64,000 bases of DNA from Bifidobacterium vespertilionis (lineage in GTDB: Bacteria; Actinomycetota; Actinomycetes; Actinomycetales; Bifidobacteriaceae), in NCBI RefSeq assembly GCF_008698145.1, contig NZ_RZNZ01000005.1, positions 124,001-188,000 of the forward strand, read 5' to 3'. Both the position numbers and the translations under genes were made by a program. The first letter of the stretch is position 1, and each line of letters begins with the position of its first letter. Positions 10,541 through 17,788 of this stretch are shown here, piece after piece. The notes under the pieces were generated by a model, which searched no databases, was not told where the DNA came from, and saw nothing but the letters and a program-made list of their open reading frames with translations.

Positions 10541-10571
10541 GCTCTATATGGACCATATGGAAGGAATCAGC

Positions 10572-11465
10572 ATGGCCACCCATCGCAAAAAGACAACGGA
10601 TACAGTCTCGCGCATCATCTCCGTGTTCTTCGCGATGGTGCTCGTTGCGGGGCTGACGTTGCTGGCATACCCAACGGTGGCGGACTGGTGGAACCGCATG
10701 CATCAGTCGCGCGCGGTGGCGACGTACATCGAGGAGACCGAAGATCTGTCGAAAACCGAACGCAAACGTATGCTGGACGCCGCGCATGCGTACAACACGA
10801 AATTGCCAACAATCGCGGACCGATGGATGCTCACCAAGGAACAGAAGGCTGAGTACGAGTCATTGCTGGACGTGTCGGGCACGGGCGTCATGGGGTATGT
10901 GACGATTCCGAAGCTTAAGGTACGGTTCCCGGTGTATCACGGTACGGACGAGAGTGTTCTGCAGATCGCGATCGGTCATTTGGAGGGCAGCAGCTTGCCG
11001 GTGGGCGGAGCGGCCACGCACGCGGTCGTTTCCGGGCATACCGGATTGCCGAGCGCGAAGCTGCTCACCGGCCTCGACACCCTCGAAAAAGGCGACACGT
11101 TTGCGTTCCACGTGCTGGGTGAGACGTATACGTATCAGGTTGACAAGATCAGCGTCGTGCTGCCGAACCAGTTCGACAATCTCGCGATTGAGGACGGCAA
11201 GGATTACGCGACCGTGATCACCTGCACGCCGTACGGGGTGAACACGCATCGCCTGCTTGTGCGCGGTCACCGCATCCCCAACCCCGTCGAACCGGACGCC
11301 ACCGACTACGACAGTCCAGTGCACATGCTCACGATCGGCATTGTCTCGGTCTCGGTCGTGATACTTGTCATCGGTATCCTGGTTGTGCGCTGGTTCGCCG
11401 TGCGCCGCCGTTGCCCCCGCGCCAGTCACTCCACCGGCCAGCTTGTGGAGCGAGACGGACAGTAG
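10572..11465 (+). CDS. Class C (pilus-assembly) sortase
   Basis: 297 aa from ATG 10572, chosen because aaggaa lies 5 bases upstream; in-frame ATGs at 10548 and 10557 are less well placed. One N-terminal membrane helix (about 13-35), extracytoplasmic catalytic domain with H156 (S-G-H-T-G), C218 (I-T-C-T-P-Y-G) and R227 (T-H-R-L-L-V-R-G), then a second C-terminal helix and basic tail. The TCTPYGVNTHR signature and the C-terminal helix are typical of class C sortases that polymerise pilins. The region where the family carries a D-P-F/W lid reads A-D-R-W-M, so the lid is diverged. Last gene of the pilus operon; it should transfer the shaft pilin LPETG to K184 of the next subunit. Confidence 0.95.
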   Translation: MATHRKKTTDTVSRIISVFFAMVLVAGLTLLAYPTVADWWNRMHQSRAVATYIEETEDLSKTERKRMLDAAHAYNTKLPTIADRWMLTKEQKAEYESLLDVSGTGVMGYVTIPKLKVRFPVYHGTDESVLQIAIGHLEGSSLPVGGAATHAVVSGHTGLPSAKLLTGLDTLEKGDTFAFHVLGETYTYQVDKISVVLPNQFDNLAIEDGKDYATVITCTPYGVNTHRLLVRGHRIPNPVEPDATDYDSPVHMLTIGIVSVSVVILVIGILVVRWFAVRRRCPRASHSTGQLVERDGQ

Positions 11466-11501
11466 AGCGGCGATAAGTAGACGTCGATGACGGTGTACCA
11501 T

Positions 11502-11520
11502 GCCGGGGGACTCCCCCGGC
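11502..11520 (+). terminator. GC-rich stem-loop after the sortase gene
   Basis: Perfect 8-bp stem gccggggg/cccccggc with a 3-base loop, 37 bases past the sortase stop. No T run follows, so termination strength is uncertain. The rest of 11466-11715 holds two further short hairpins (ctgtgt...acacag near 11547 and ccggtc...gaccgg near 11683) and no gene that can be supported. Confidence 0.5.
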
Positions 11521-11715
11521 CCTTGGAAGTCTCACATTGCTGCGGACCTGTGTATGAACACAGTATCAGATGCCGCTCCGGATCGGATTGCAAAGCATCA
11601 GGTGGCTGTGGGAAAAACGGGGGAGAGAGCGGCGCTATGCCTCGGGGAGCGCCGGAGGCGTAGGGACGGGATCTCTCCCCCTACCGGTCATTCAGACCGG
11701 CTGTTCAGTCGACGA

Positions 11716-12051
11716 TTACCGCGCGGCAGTCTCCGGCTGGCGATCGGCCAACGGCCGTCCCTGAGCGTTCTCGACCTGTTCGGCGATCTCGCCGAGCGAA
11801 CGGTCGATGCCGTCCAGACTCATGCTGTGCGAGTGCAGGCAGGCGTACAGCATCTGACTCATGTCGCCGAGATAGTCGTTCATCTTTTCGAGCTGGTCGG
11901 CGATGCGGTTCTGCGCGTCGGCCTGTTCGTAGAGCGCCTGCACCAGCTGATCAGCGGAGACAGCGGATGCGTTAGTCTGCGTTTTCACAGCAGACACGGC
12001 GGCGGTGGGCATAGGCGCGGTCATGGGTTCGTTCAGGGTGATGTCCTTCAT
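11716..12051 (-). CDS. Small coiled-coil protein of the integrative element
   Basis: 111 aa, start ATG at 12051 overlapping the stop of the upstream ATPase gene by 4 bases (ATGA), which indicates translational coupling. The first 35 residues are Pro/Ala/Thr-rich and probably disordered; about 38-95 forms a helical, coiled-coil-like region (Q-L-V-Q-A-L-Y-E-Q-A-D-A-Q-N-R-I-A-D-Q-L-E-K). Short, acidic, soluble, no signal peptide. No family recognised. Being last in the element operon and fused in expression to the ATPase, it may be a helicase accessory factor; that is inference. Confidence 0.7.
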   Translation of the reverse strand: MKDITLNEPMTAPMPTAAVSAVKTQTNASAVSADQLVQALYEQADAQNRIADQLEKMNDYLGDMSQMLYACLHSHSMSLDGIDRSLGEIAEQVENAQGRPLADRQPETAAR

Positions 12052-13589
12052 ACGATGATTCCTCGTCTGTTGAGTTCGGTGGTGGTCTTGTTGAGCCATA
12101 GGCCGGTGTGCTTCACCTTGCGGATGGCTTGCAGCTGGCCGGCGGATAGTGCCGTCCAGTCCGGGATGTCGGCGGTGGTGCTGAGCGTCGCTGCCCAGTG
12201 TTCCAGTCGTTCCGGCTCCGAGTCGTTCTTAGAGGCGTTCGCTGAGATGCTTTCCAAGGTGCTCCCTGTGGAAGCGTCCGACGTGTCCGAGCCGTCCGAA
12301 GCGTCCGCGTCAGCACTCGCACCCATACCCGGCGTGGGCGGTTCGAGCTTCAACGCCTCCCAGATCTTCAGCGTCTCCCACGCCTGTGCGAACGCCGTGA
12401 ACCGGTATCCGCGTTTGGTGCGCTCGCGGTTGCGGCTCGCTTCCACGCCGGCCTTCTTGAGCATCGACGCCAATCGTTTGGCGGTCAGCCGTCCGAAGCC
12501 TCCGGCCTGCTGGTCGCCCCACTGCGTCGGATTGCCGTAGGCGAGCGCGTCGCACATCTGCTGCGAGCCGACGAACGCGCACGTTTGCCACTGGGTTGCC
12601 CACAGTTCGGCGATGTCCTTGAGCAGCACGATGTGCGGCGAGTCGTTGGCGAGACCGAGATCGGCATCCGTCTTGGCCTGTTCGACGAACTCCGCGGACA
12701 GTCGGCGTACGGTGTCCAACCAGTCCCCGCTTTGCGTCTGGGCGATGCGGGCCAGCGGCAGCCATACCTCGCGGTAACGGCCTTTCACCGATTCCGGCAG
12801 CGTGGGACGCGGCTTGATGGCGCTCGCCGCCGTTTCCGCCCATATGGGCAGATCATGCCGTAGGTCCAGAAACTCGGCGTCGTCCTCCTCGATCATCTCC
12901 CAGTCGGATTCCTCCACCTCGTCGGACGGGTAGAGGAACACGGGGATGCAGCGCTGCCGGGTGTCGGCTGGCAGATCGGGGTTGTTGCCCGCGAACACGG
13001 CCGGCGCATGCGTGCTTTTGCGCACCACCTTCCAGCCGTGCTTTTTGTCTGGCTCCTGAATCGTGCGACTTCCGCCCTTCTTGTATCCGGTGTTCACCAC
13101 GGCGATGAAGTCGGCGGCAAGGGGATTGTCCTTGCGCAGGCTCCGGTCGGCCTCGTCCACCAGTAGCGTGTACCCCTGATCGGCGAGATTGGCGAGCAGC
13201 GACGCCGAGCTGATGGCGCTCAGCATCTCCGACTTCGCGCCCAAGTGCCCGATCCACTCCAGCAGCGTGGTCTTGCCCGCTCCTGGAAGAATGGATGTCA
13301 CCAGCAGACGCGGCGTCGTATACAGGCTGGCGAACACCCATGTGTGCATAATCCACAGGGTCAGCATCTTCAGATCGTCGTCCGTCGCGCCGATATAGCG
13401 CTTCAGCAGACGGAAAATGCGATTGGCCAGACCGCTGGGGTCGAAGCCGTAGTCGCCGGTTCCGAATGATTCAGGAGCATAAGGCACGTCGGGCAGGCCG
13501 GGCATGCCGACCGGTTCGTCGGAGATGAACGGGTCATCCGCAATCAGGTTCATGCTACCCAGATCAGCCGGATTCATGGTCTCGATCAT
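12048..13589 (-). CDS. DUF3631-type P-loop ATPase (putative replicative helicase of the element)
   Basis: 513 aa from ATG 13589, whose ATGA overlaps the stop of the upstream gene. Walker A L-P-G-A-G-K-T-T-L near residues 100-108 and Walker B T-L-L-V-D-E-A-D near 145; sensor-like segment A-V-F-A-G-N-N-P-D-L-P. The C-terminal region (about 230-400) matches the DUF3631 pattern of phage and plasmid primase/helicase-like proteins, with a basic helical part (T-A-K-R-L-A-S-M-L-K-K-A-G) that resembles the family's winged end. A Ser/Asp-rich linker (about 415-455) and a short C-terminal segment follow. Likely acts in replication or maintenance of the integrated element, since it is encoded with an excisionase-like protein and an integrase. 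Confidence 0.85.
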   Translation of the reverse strand: MIETMNPADLGSMNLIADDPFISDEPVGMPGLPDVPYAPESFGTGDYGFDPSGLANRIFRLLKRYIGATDDDLKMLTLWIMHTWVFASLYTTPRLLVTSILPGAGKTTLLEWIGHLGAKSEMLSAISSASLLANLADQGYTLLVDEADRSLRKDNPLAADFIAVVNTGYKKGGSRTIQEPDKKHGWKVVRKSTHAPAVFAGNNPDLPADTRQRCIPVFLYPSDEVEESDWEMIEEDDAEFLDLRHDLPIWAETAASAIKPRPTLPESVKGRYREVWLPLARIAQTQSGDWLDTVRRLSAEFVEQAKTDADLGLANDSPHIVLLKDIAELWATQWQTCAFVGSQQMCDALAYGNPTQWGDQQAGGFGRLTAKRLASMLKKAGVEASRNRERTKRGYRFTAFAQAWETLKIWEALKLEPPTPGMGASADADASDGSDTSDASTGSTLESISANASKNDSEPERLEHWAATLSTTADIPDWTALSAGQLQAIRKVKHTGLWLNKTTTELNRRGIIV

Positions 13590-14218
13590 GCTGCCGCCTT
13601 CCACTCGCCGGCGAGCGCCGCAGCGGTTTCGCGCCACGGTTCGCCGGCGTCATTGGCGATGAGCGCCAGCATGTTCTCGTTCCTATTGCCGCCTTTAATG
13701 CCGGAGCCGTGGTTCCGGTGGAATCGCGCGGCGCTCGCCGATATGCGCTGCTTCATCGCATACAGGTCTCCGCGTGCGCGGGTTGGCAGTAGTCCTCGCT
13801 CCAGCAGATCGCCGATCGCGGTGTCCACCGTGCCGGTGCGGATGAATGCGTGACCGACCGAGGGGAACGGTCCGGTGATCAGTGTCATCCGCGCATCGGC
13901 GCACAGCAGCAGCGCGGCCTGCATCATTCGCAGTGCCGGCAAGTCGCCGTTGGCTGCGCTGAATGCGATGGAAGCCGGGCGAATGTGCGTCGCGTAGACG
14001 CACAAGGCCAGACACCGGGCCGTTCCGATGGCATCGCGGGTGACGGTCAGCCGATGGAGACCGTAGGCGATTTCGATCAGATAATCGGTCACTGCTCGGA
14101 GCACATAGCCGGTCTCATTCGGGTCGAAGCATTCGCCCAATACGGTGATCGATTCATTGTCGAGGTCGCGGATGGAGTTCGCTGCGTCCGCGATGGGTGT
14201 GTTCGACGTGAGGTGCAT
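13586..14218 (-). CDS. Hypothetical protein of the integrative element
   Basis: 210 aa. Start ATG 14218 is chosen because it begins 2 bases after the stop of the small HTH gene and the frame upstream of it lies inside that gene. No family recognised. It is predicted all-alpha with hydrophobic patches (A-L-R-M-M-Q-A-A-L-L-L-C-A-D-A) but no clear membrane anchor, and the C-terminal part (K-Q-R-I-S-A-S-A-A-R-F-H-R-N-H-G-S-G) is basic. It overlaps the ATPase start by 4 bases, so it belongs to the same transcription unit. Confidence 0.75.
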   Translation of the reverse strand: MHLTSNTPIADAANSIRDLDNESITVLGECFDPNETGYVLRAVTDYLIEIAYGLHRLTVTRDAIGTARCLALCVYATHIRPASIAFSAANGDLPALRMMQAALLLCADARMTLITGPFPSVGHAFIRTGTVDTAIGDLLERGLLPTRARGDLYAMKQRISASAARFHRNHGSGIKGGNRNENMLALIANDAGEPWRETAAALAGEWKAAA

Positions 14219-14220
14219 GC

Positions 14221-14400
14221 TTACTCCTCTCCCGCGAACTTGCGCACGCTGGTGAGGTTCACCAGATAGGTGTTGCCCACCTTGCGCGCCCGAATCTTGC
14301 CGGAGCGGATGAGCCCGTACACGGTCTTCGTGTCCGAGTAGCCGAGCATTTCCGCCACTTGGGCGGGCTTGGCGGTCAGTTGTACGTAGTCGTTTCGCAT
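14221..14400 (-). CDS. Excisionase-like small HTH protein (HTH_17 / MerR-type fold)
   Basis: 59 aa, a complete small gene: ATG at 14400, TAA at 14221. The sequence K-P-A-Q-V-A-E-M-L-G-Y-S-D-T-K-T-V-Y followed by L-I-R-S-G-K-I-R-A-R-K-V-G is the classic helix-turn-helix plus wing of the AlpA/Xis-like HTH_17 group ('V-A-x-x-L-x-x-S...I-x-x-G-x-I-x-A'). Such proteins act as recombination directionality factors or as activators of excision. First gene of the four-gene operon; a promoter is visible about 200 bases upstream. Confidence 0.85.
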   Translation of the reverse strand: MRNDYVQLTAKPAQVAEMLGYSDTKTVYGLIRSGKIRARKVGNTYLVNLTSVRKFAGEE

Positions 14401-14596
14401 TGGATTTAACCCCTCTCGGGTCGCACCGAGGGCGGAAGCACAGCTGGCGCAGATGCACTGTACCCATGGTGGTAGTTCTTCTTTGGACTTACCGGCATCC
14501 GCCGCGCGTGGCGCTCAGGTTTTTACCGACGCTGAGGGGTCGTGCGCCGCGGGATTCTTCGGATTTCCACTTCCGTAGAAAACTGCAACGATATCA

Positions 14597-14625
14597 TTTT
14601 TACAGCGTTGAGCGTTTTCCTGCAA
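14597..14625 (-). promoter_or_regulatory. Predicted promoter of the element's HTH-ATPase operon
   Basis: On the minus strand TTGCAG (14625-14620) and TAAAAA (14602-14597) are separated by exactly 17 bases. The transcript would have a leader of about 190 bases. The remaining gene-free stretch 14401-14720 also has a small gtgccg/cggcac stem-loop near 14655 and is otherwise without supported genes. Confidence 0.5.
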
Positions 14626-14723
14626 TGCGGGTCATTGTGACTAGATATGTGCCGAAACGGCACCTTGAAAACGTTGCAATAGAGCCGGTTCCGGTAGTTT
14701 CATCGAGGCTCATGGACGGTGAT

Positions 14724-15551
14724 TCAGTGTATGGGCGTGTCGAAATCTCCAGAAATTTCCGTCGGAATCAGACCGGGCCTGACTTTCATGCCGGTCTGGT
14801 AAGCGTCAAGCACCGACCATGCCGCTTCCGGGCGCGGAGTTCCGGCAGGCAATTCGGGTAGTGTGCTGTCTTTGCCGGTCAACGCCAGTGCATTGCGATA
14901 GGCTACATGCTCGTCCTTGTACGCGGCGTCGTTGCGCGCTGCATACTTGCCTTTCGCCATCAGATGCTTGATCTTCTCCGCGTACCCGAACGCGAAGGCG
15001 TAACGGCGCAGCATCGACATGAACTCCGCCACATCACAATCGTTATGTCGATTCCAGAACTTGACGAGGAACGAATCGACGGTCTGCTTTGCCGCGTTCT
15101 GATACGACACGGTATAGCTCAGCAGCACGTCACGTATGACGGCATCCGGCACTGTGTGATCGGACAGATACCGGTTGAGCGTCGCCGACAACAAGGCGAA
15201 GGCATCTGCTGCATGCTGTTGCGCTACGCTATCCTCCGGTTCAGGCGTGGCCCCCACCGTCTTGGCGAATACGTCGTCAAGCTCGCGTCCGGCGTTGACC
15301 GTGGCCTTCAGGCACGGTATGAACTCCCCGCACCAGCCCGACATCCACGCATCGGCGGCGATCAGCAGATCGGCCACGGCGTCATTGTCCACCGTCATAC
15401 GCTCCAGCAGCTTGGCGAACTTGCGCGCCTTCTCCGCATCGAACCGTTCGCCCCACATGCCGGAATCAGCCATCGTCTTGTACGGGTCGGGCCTGCCGGA
15501 CCCGTTGGACTTGCCGGGCCTGTTCGCGGAATTGCCGTTTTTCCCTGCCAT
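14724..15551 (-). CDS. Hypothetical protein coupled to the integrase
   Basis: 275 aa from ATG 15551; a GTG directly upstream (15554) overlaps the integrase TGA, so the two genes are translationally coupled. Begins with a Gly/Asn/Ser-rich disordered tail (about 1-25), then an all-alpha body with a Cys/Trp-containing helix (D-A-W-M-S-G-W-C-G-E-F-I-P-C-L-K) and a basic region (A-E-K-I-K-H-L-M-A-K-G-K-Y). No known family recognised, no signal peptide or membrane segment. Position between integrase and excisionase in a minimal element suggests a regulatory or replication role, but nothing in the sequence proves it. Confidence 0.75.
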   Translation of the reverse strand: MAGKNGNSANRPGKSNGSGRPDPYKTMADSGMWGERFDAEKARKFAKLLERMTVDNDAVADLLIAADAWMSGWCGEFIPCLKATVNAGRELDDVFAKTVGATPEPEDSVAQQHAADAFALLSATLNRYLSDHTVPDAVIRDVLLSYTVSYQNAAKQTVDSFLVKFWNRHNDCDVAEFMSMLRRYAFAFGYAEKIKHLMAKGKYAARNDAAYKDEHVAYRNALALTGKDSTLPELPAGTPRPEAAWSVLDAYQTGMKVRPGLIPTEISGDFDTPIH

Positions 15552-17158
15552 CACGCCACCGCCTTGATCAATTCCTGAATCGTATCCACCTGAACCGAGG
15601 CCGGCAGCAACGCGAGTATCCGTCCGCGCTTGCCCTCGTCCAGCCCTTTCAGCACCGCAAGACGCGGCTGAAGATCCAGCACGGCCAGCGCGCCGGCGAG
15701 CGCCTTCAGCTCGGCGTCCGCACTGGTCGCGGCGTCGGCCGGTTCCGTGGCGGAGTGGTCGGCGTGGACTGCGCTCGCGGACGGTTCGGACGTTTGGGCC
15801 GTTTCGGACGGATTATCGGGTGAATCCTGCCGTTGACCGCCGTTCCTGGCTGTCGCGGCGTTATCCGCGGAGTTCTTTCCGCCGTCAGTGTTCGTTTCGG
15901 AGGTTCCGGCGCTCGCCGGCGTGGTGCTCATGCTCGCCTCCACCTTCGCCAGCAGCCGCTTATCCGCATCCTTGCTGGACTTCTGGTAGGTCGCCACGGT
16001 CTTGATGTTCGTGTGGCCGCCCAAACGCATGAGCTGGCCGACGGTCGCGCCCTGCTCGGCGTAATGCGTCAGACCGGTGTGACGCAGATCGTGGAAGTCC
16101 ATGCCCTTCAGCGTCGGGTCGTTCACCGTCTCGATGGCCTTCGCGAAGGCGTTGCGCATGGACTGTGCGCGGACGATGCCCCGCGTGCGCACGCCGGTGA
16201 ACAACAGCGCAGTCGGCTTATCCTCCACGTACGTATCAAGATGGCGCGTGATCTCCTCGACTAGGGGAGCGGGTACCTCGATGTCACGTTTGCTGCTCGG
16301 CGTCTTCGTCTCGCCCAGCACGGCCACCTTATGCCCGTTCTCGCTGATCTCCTTGGCGCTGCGACGCACATGCAGCAGCACCGGCGACGCCTCCAGCTCG
16401 ATATCACGGCGTTGCAGTCCCAACACCTCGCCTTGGCGCAATCCCAGCGTGCCAGACAGCAGCACGCCACGGGCGAGATTCGGTGGCATGGCGTCGGCGA
16501 GCGCGCGCACCTGCTCGCGCGTGGCGATCACGTACACATGCTTCGTGGCCGGGCGAGGCACCTTGAACTGGACCGGGTTCACCTTGATGAGCGTCGTGCC
16601 CTGATCATCCATCGAGGCGTTCGCCGCTTCGGCCATGATGGCGCTCAGCAGCTCGAACACGTGCCGACGTATGCTCTCGCCCCGACCGTCCTTCGTGACT
16701 TTCATGCTGTCGTACCAGTCGCGGATATGCGCCGGCTTGATCGACGCCATCGGCAGATTACCGAGCACCGGGTTCAGATAGTCGCGCACATACTGGCGGT
16801 ACTTGTCCTTCGTGGTCTCACGAATCGGCTGGTTATCGCCCTTGCGGCGGTTCTCCACGAACTGTTCGGCGTACTCGCGGAACAGCACCGTGTTGCCGGC
16901 GTTCCGGCTCTCCGCCACTTCCGGAGGTTCCCACGCGCCCAGATCGATGAGACGCTTCGCCTCGCTCAGCCATGCGTCGGCCTGAAGCTCATAGCCGTCG
17001 TCGAAATTACGATGGATGCGCGCGGGAAGGTACGGGTAGCGCTCGCGGGCCTCCACGGGCGGGATGTACGAGGCATCGTAGTAGACCTGCCCGTGCCTGT
17101 TCGTCTTCGTCTCCACCTTGCCGAACTTGCGGCGGCGGTTTCGTGTCGTCCTTGCCAT
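15551..17158 (-). CDS. Tyrosine recombinase (integrase) with long C-terminal tail
   Basis: 535 aa. ATG 17158 has AGGAAGG upstream. Residues 1-75: AP2-like/arm-binding N-terminus (G-Q-V-Y-Y-D-A-S-Y-I-P-P); about 90-190: SAM-like core-binding domain; about 215-390: catalytic domain with the first Arg in G-T-L-G-L-R-Q-G-E-V (about 237), H-D-L-R-H (about 350) and G-H-T-N-I-K-T-V-A-T-Y (Tyr about 384). After the catalytic Tyr comes an unusual 140-residue extension: a Ser/Thr/Asn/Ala-rich linker and a short helical domain at the end. Lies 235 bases from the 3' end of tRNA-Ser, which is the expected attachment target. It should integrate and, with the small HTH protein, excise the 11.7-17.2 kb element. 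Confidence 0.92.
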   Translation of the reverse strand: MARTTRNRRRKFGKVETKTNRHGQVYYDASYIPPVEARERYPYLPARIHRNFDDGYELQADAWLSEAKRLIDLGAWEPPEVAESRNAGNTVLFREYAEQFVENRRKGDNQPIRETTKDKYRQYVRDYLNPVLGNLPMASIKPAHIRDWYDSMKVTKDGRGESIRRHVFELLSAIMAEAANASMDDQGTTLIKVNPVQFKVPRPATKHVYVIATREQVRALADAMPPNLARGVLLSGTLGLRQGEVLGLQRRDIELEASPVLLHVRRSAKEISENGHKVAVLGETKTPSSKRDIEVPAPLVEEITRHLDTYVEDKPTALLFTGVRTRGIVRAQSMRNAFAKAIETVNDPTLKGMDFHDLRHTGLTHYAEQGATVGQLMRLGGHTNIKTVATYQKSSKDADKRLLAKVEASMSTTPASAGTSETNTDGGKNSADNAATARNGGQRQDSPDNPSETAQTSEPSASAVHADHSATEPADAATSADAELKALAGALAVLDLQPRLAVLKGLDEGKRGRILALLPASVQVDTIQELIKAVA

Positions 17159-17204
17159 GCAGCGCGCCTTCCTGATTGTCGATGGCCGTATCGTCGTTGA
17201 TTCC

Positions 17205-17260
17205 CCTGATGAGCGGTGAGCGGTAAGCCTTAAGCGGTACCGCTTAATTTACCGACTATG
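17205..17260. promoter_or_regulatory. Palindrome and direct repeats upstream of the integrase
   Basis: A perfect 16-bp palindrome taagcggtaccgctta at 17231-17246 is preceded by direct repeats of gagcggt/gagcggt (17210-17225) sharing agcggt with the palindrome. It lies between integrase and tRNA. Such clusters are typical of arm-type integrase/excisionase sites or an operator for the integrase gene. Confidence 0.45.
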
Positions 17261-17355
17261 GTACCCCAGAAAACGGGTCGAGACGGGTCAAAACGGAGAG
17301 CGGGTAGATTGGCGGAATGGCTTGAAACCGTTGAAATACCGCCGTTTTGGCAATG

Positions 17356-17388
17356 AAAAAGCCCTTTTCCTTTGGGTGGGAAAAGGGC
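17356..17388 (-). terminator. Rho-independent terminator of tRNA-Ser
   Basis: Stem gcccttttcc/ggaaaagggc (17361-17388) followed on the minus strand by a T5 run (17360-17356), directly after the tRNA. Confidence 0.85.
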
Positions 17389-17393
17389 GATGG

Positions 17394-17478
17394 CGGAGGA
17401 TACGAGATTCGAACTCGTGAGGCTGTTACACCAACACGCTTTCCAAGCGTGCGCCATAGACCACTAGGCGAATCCTCC
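17394..17478 (-). tRNA. tRNA-Ser (anticodon GGA)
   Basis: 85 nt on the minus strand with a 7-bp acceptor stem (GGAGGAT/ATCCTCC), discriminator G, encoded CCA at 17393-17391, anticodon GGA at 17444-17442, TTCGAAT T-loop and the long variable arm of class II serine tRNAs. Its 3' end faces the integrase gene, so it is the likely attB. No second copy of the 3' segment is visible at the other end of the element (11.4-11.7 kb). Confidence 0.95.
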
Positions 17479-17666
17479 ATTGCTTTCTGAACCGTAGTTC
17501 AGGCAACCCGTTTAGAGTACCGCTCTTTTTGGTTCTTGCCAAGCGGTCCGGTTCTTCGGCGTGTCGCGTTTGTGCTCCGGTCGTTGGCGCTGCCCGGATG
17601 GCGGGCGGTGTGGAAGGGCAGCAGGGCGGCGGCGCGGCAGGGAGGAAGAGGTATCGATCAAAACGG

Positions 17667-17718
17667 CTGGTGACAATGTGCCCATCTTGTGCCCACAATG
17701 TGCCCACATTGTCACCAG
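17667..17718. repeat. Inverted repeat enclosing three tgtgccca repeats
   Basis: 14-bp arms ctggtgacaatgtg (17667-17680) and the exact complement (17705-17718) enclose a loop; tgtgccca occurs three times. It lies between the tRNA and the 3' end of the membrane-protein gene and may act as its terminator. The rest of 17479-17788 shows no gene. Confidence 0.5.
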
Positions 17719-17788
17719 CATGTTGAACGCATATATGGGCCGGCGCCCGTCAGGCATCCAGGCATCACGCACGCCCGATCGGCCCCGG

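Noticed and set aside
10125..10571. N-terminal extension of the sortase frame into the minor pilin gene
   Set aside because: Arg/Pro-rich out-of-frame reading of the Cna-B gene; a ribosome-binding site and membrane anchor support ATG 10572.
11466..11715. Second attachment site (tRNA-Ser 3' copy) of the integrative element
   Set aside because: No match to the tRNA 3' segment could be read here; the border must be elsewhere or strongly diverged.
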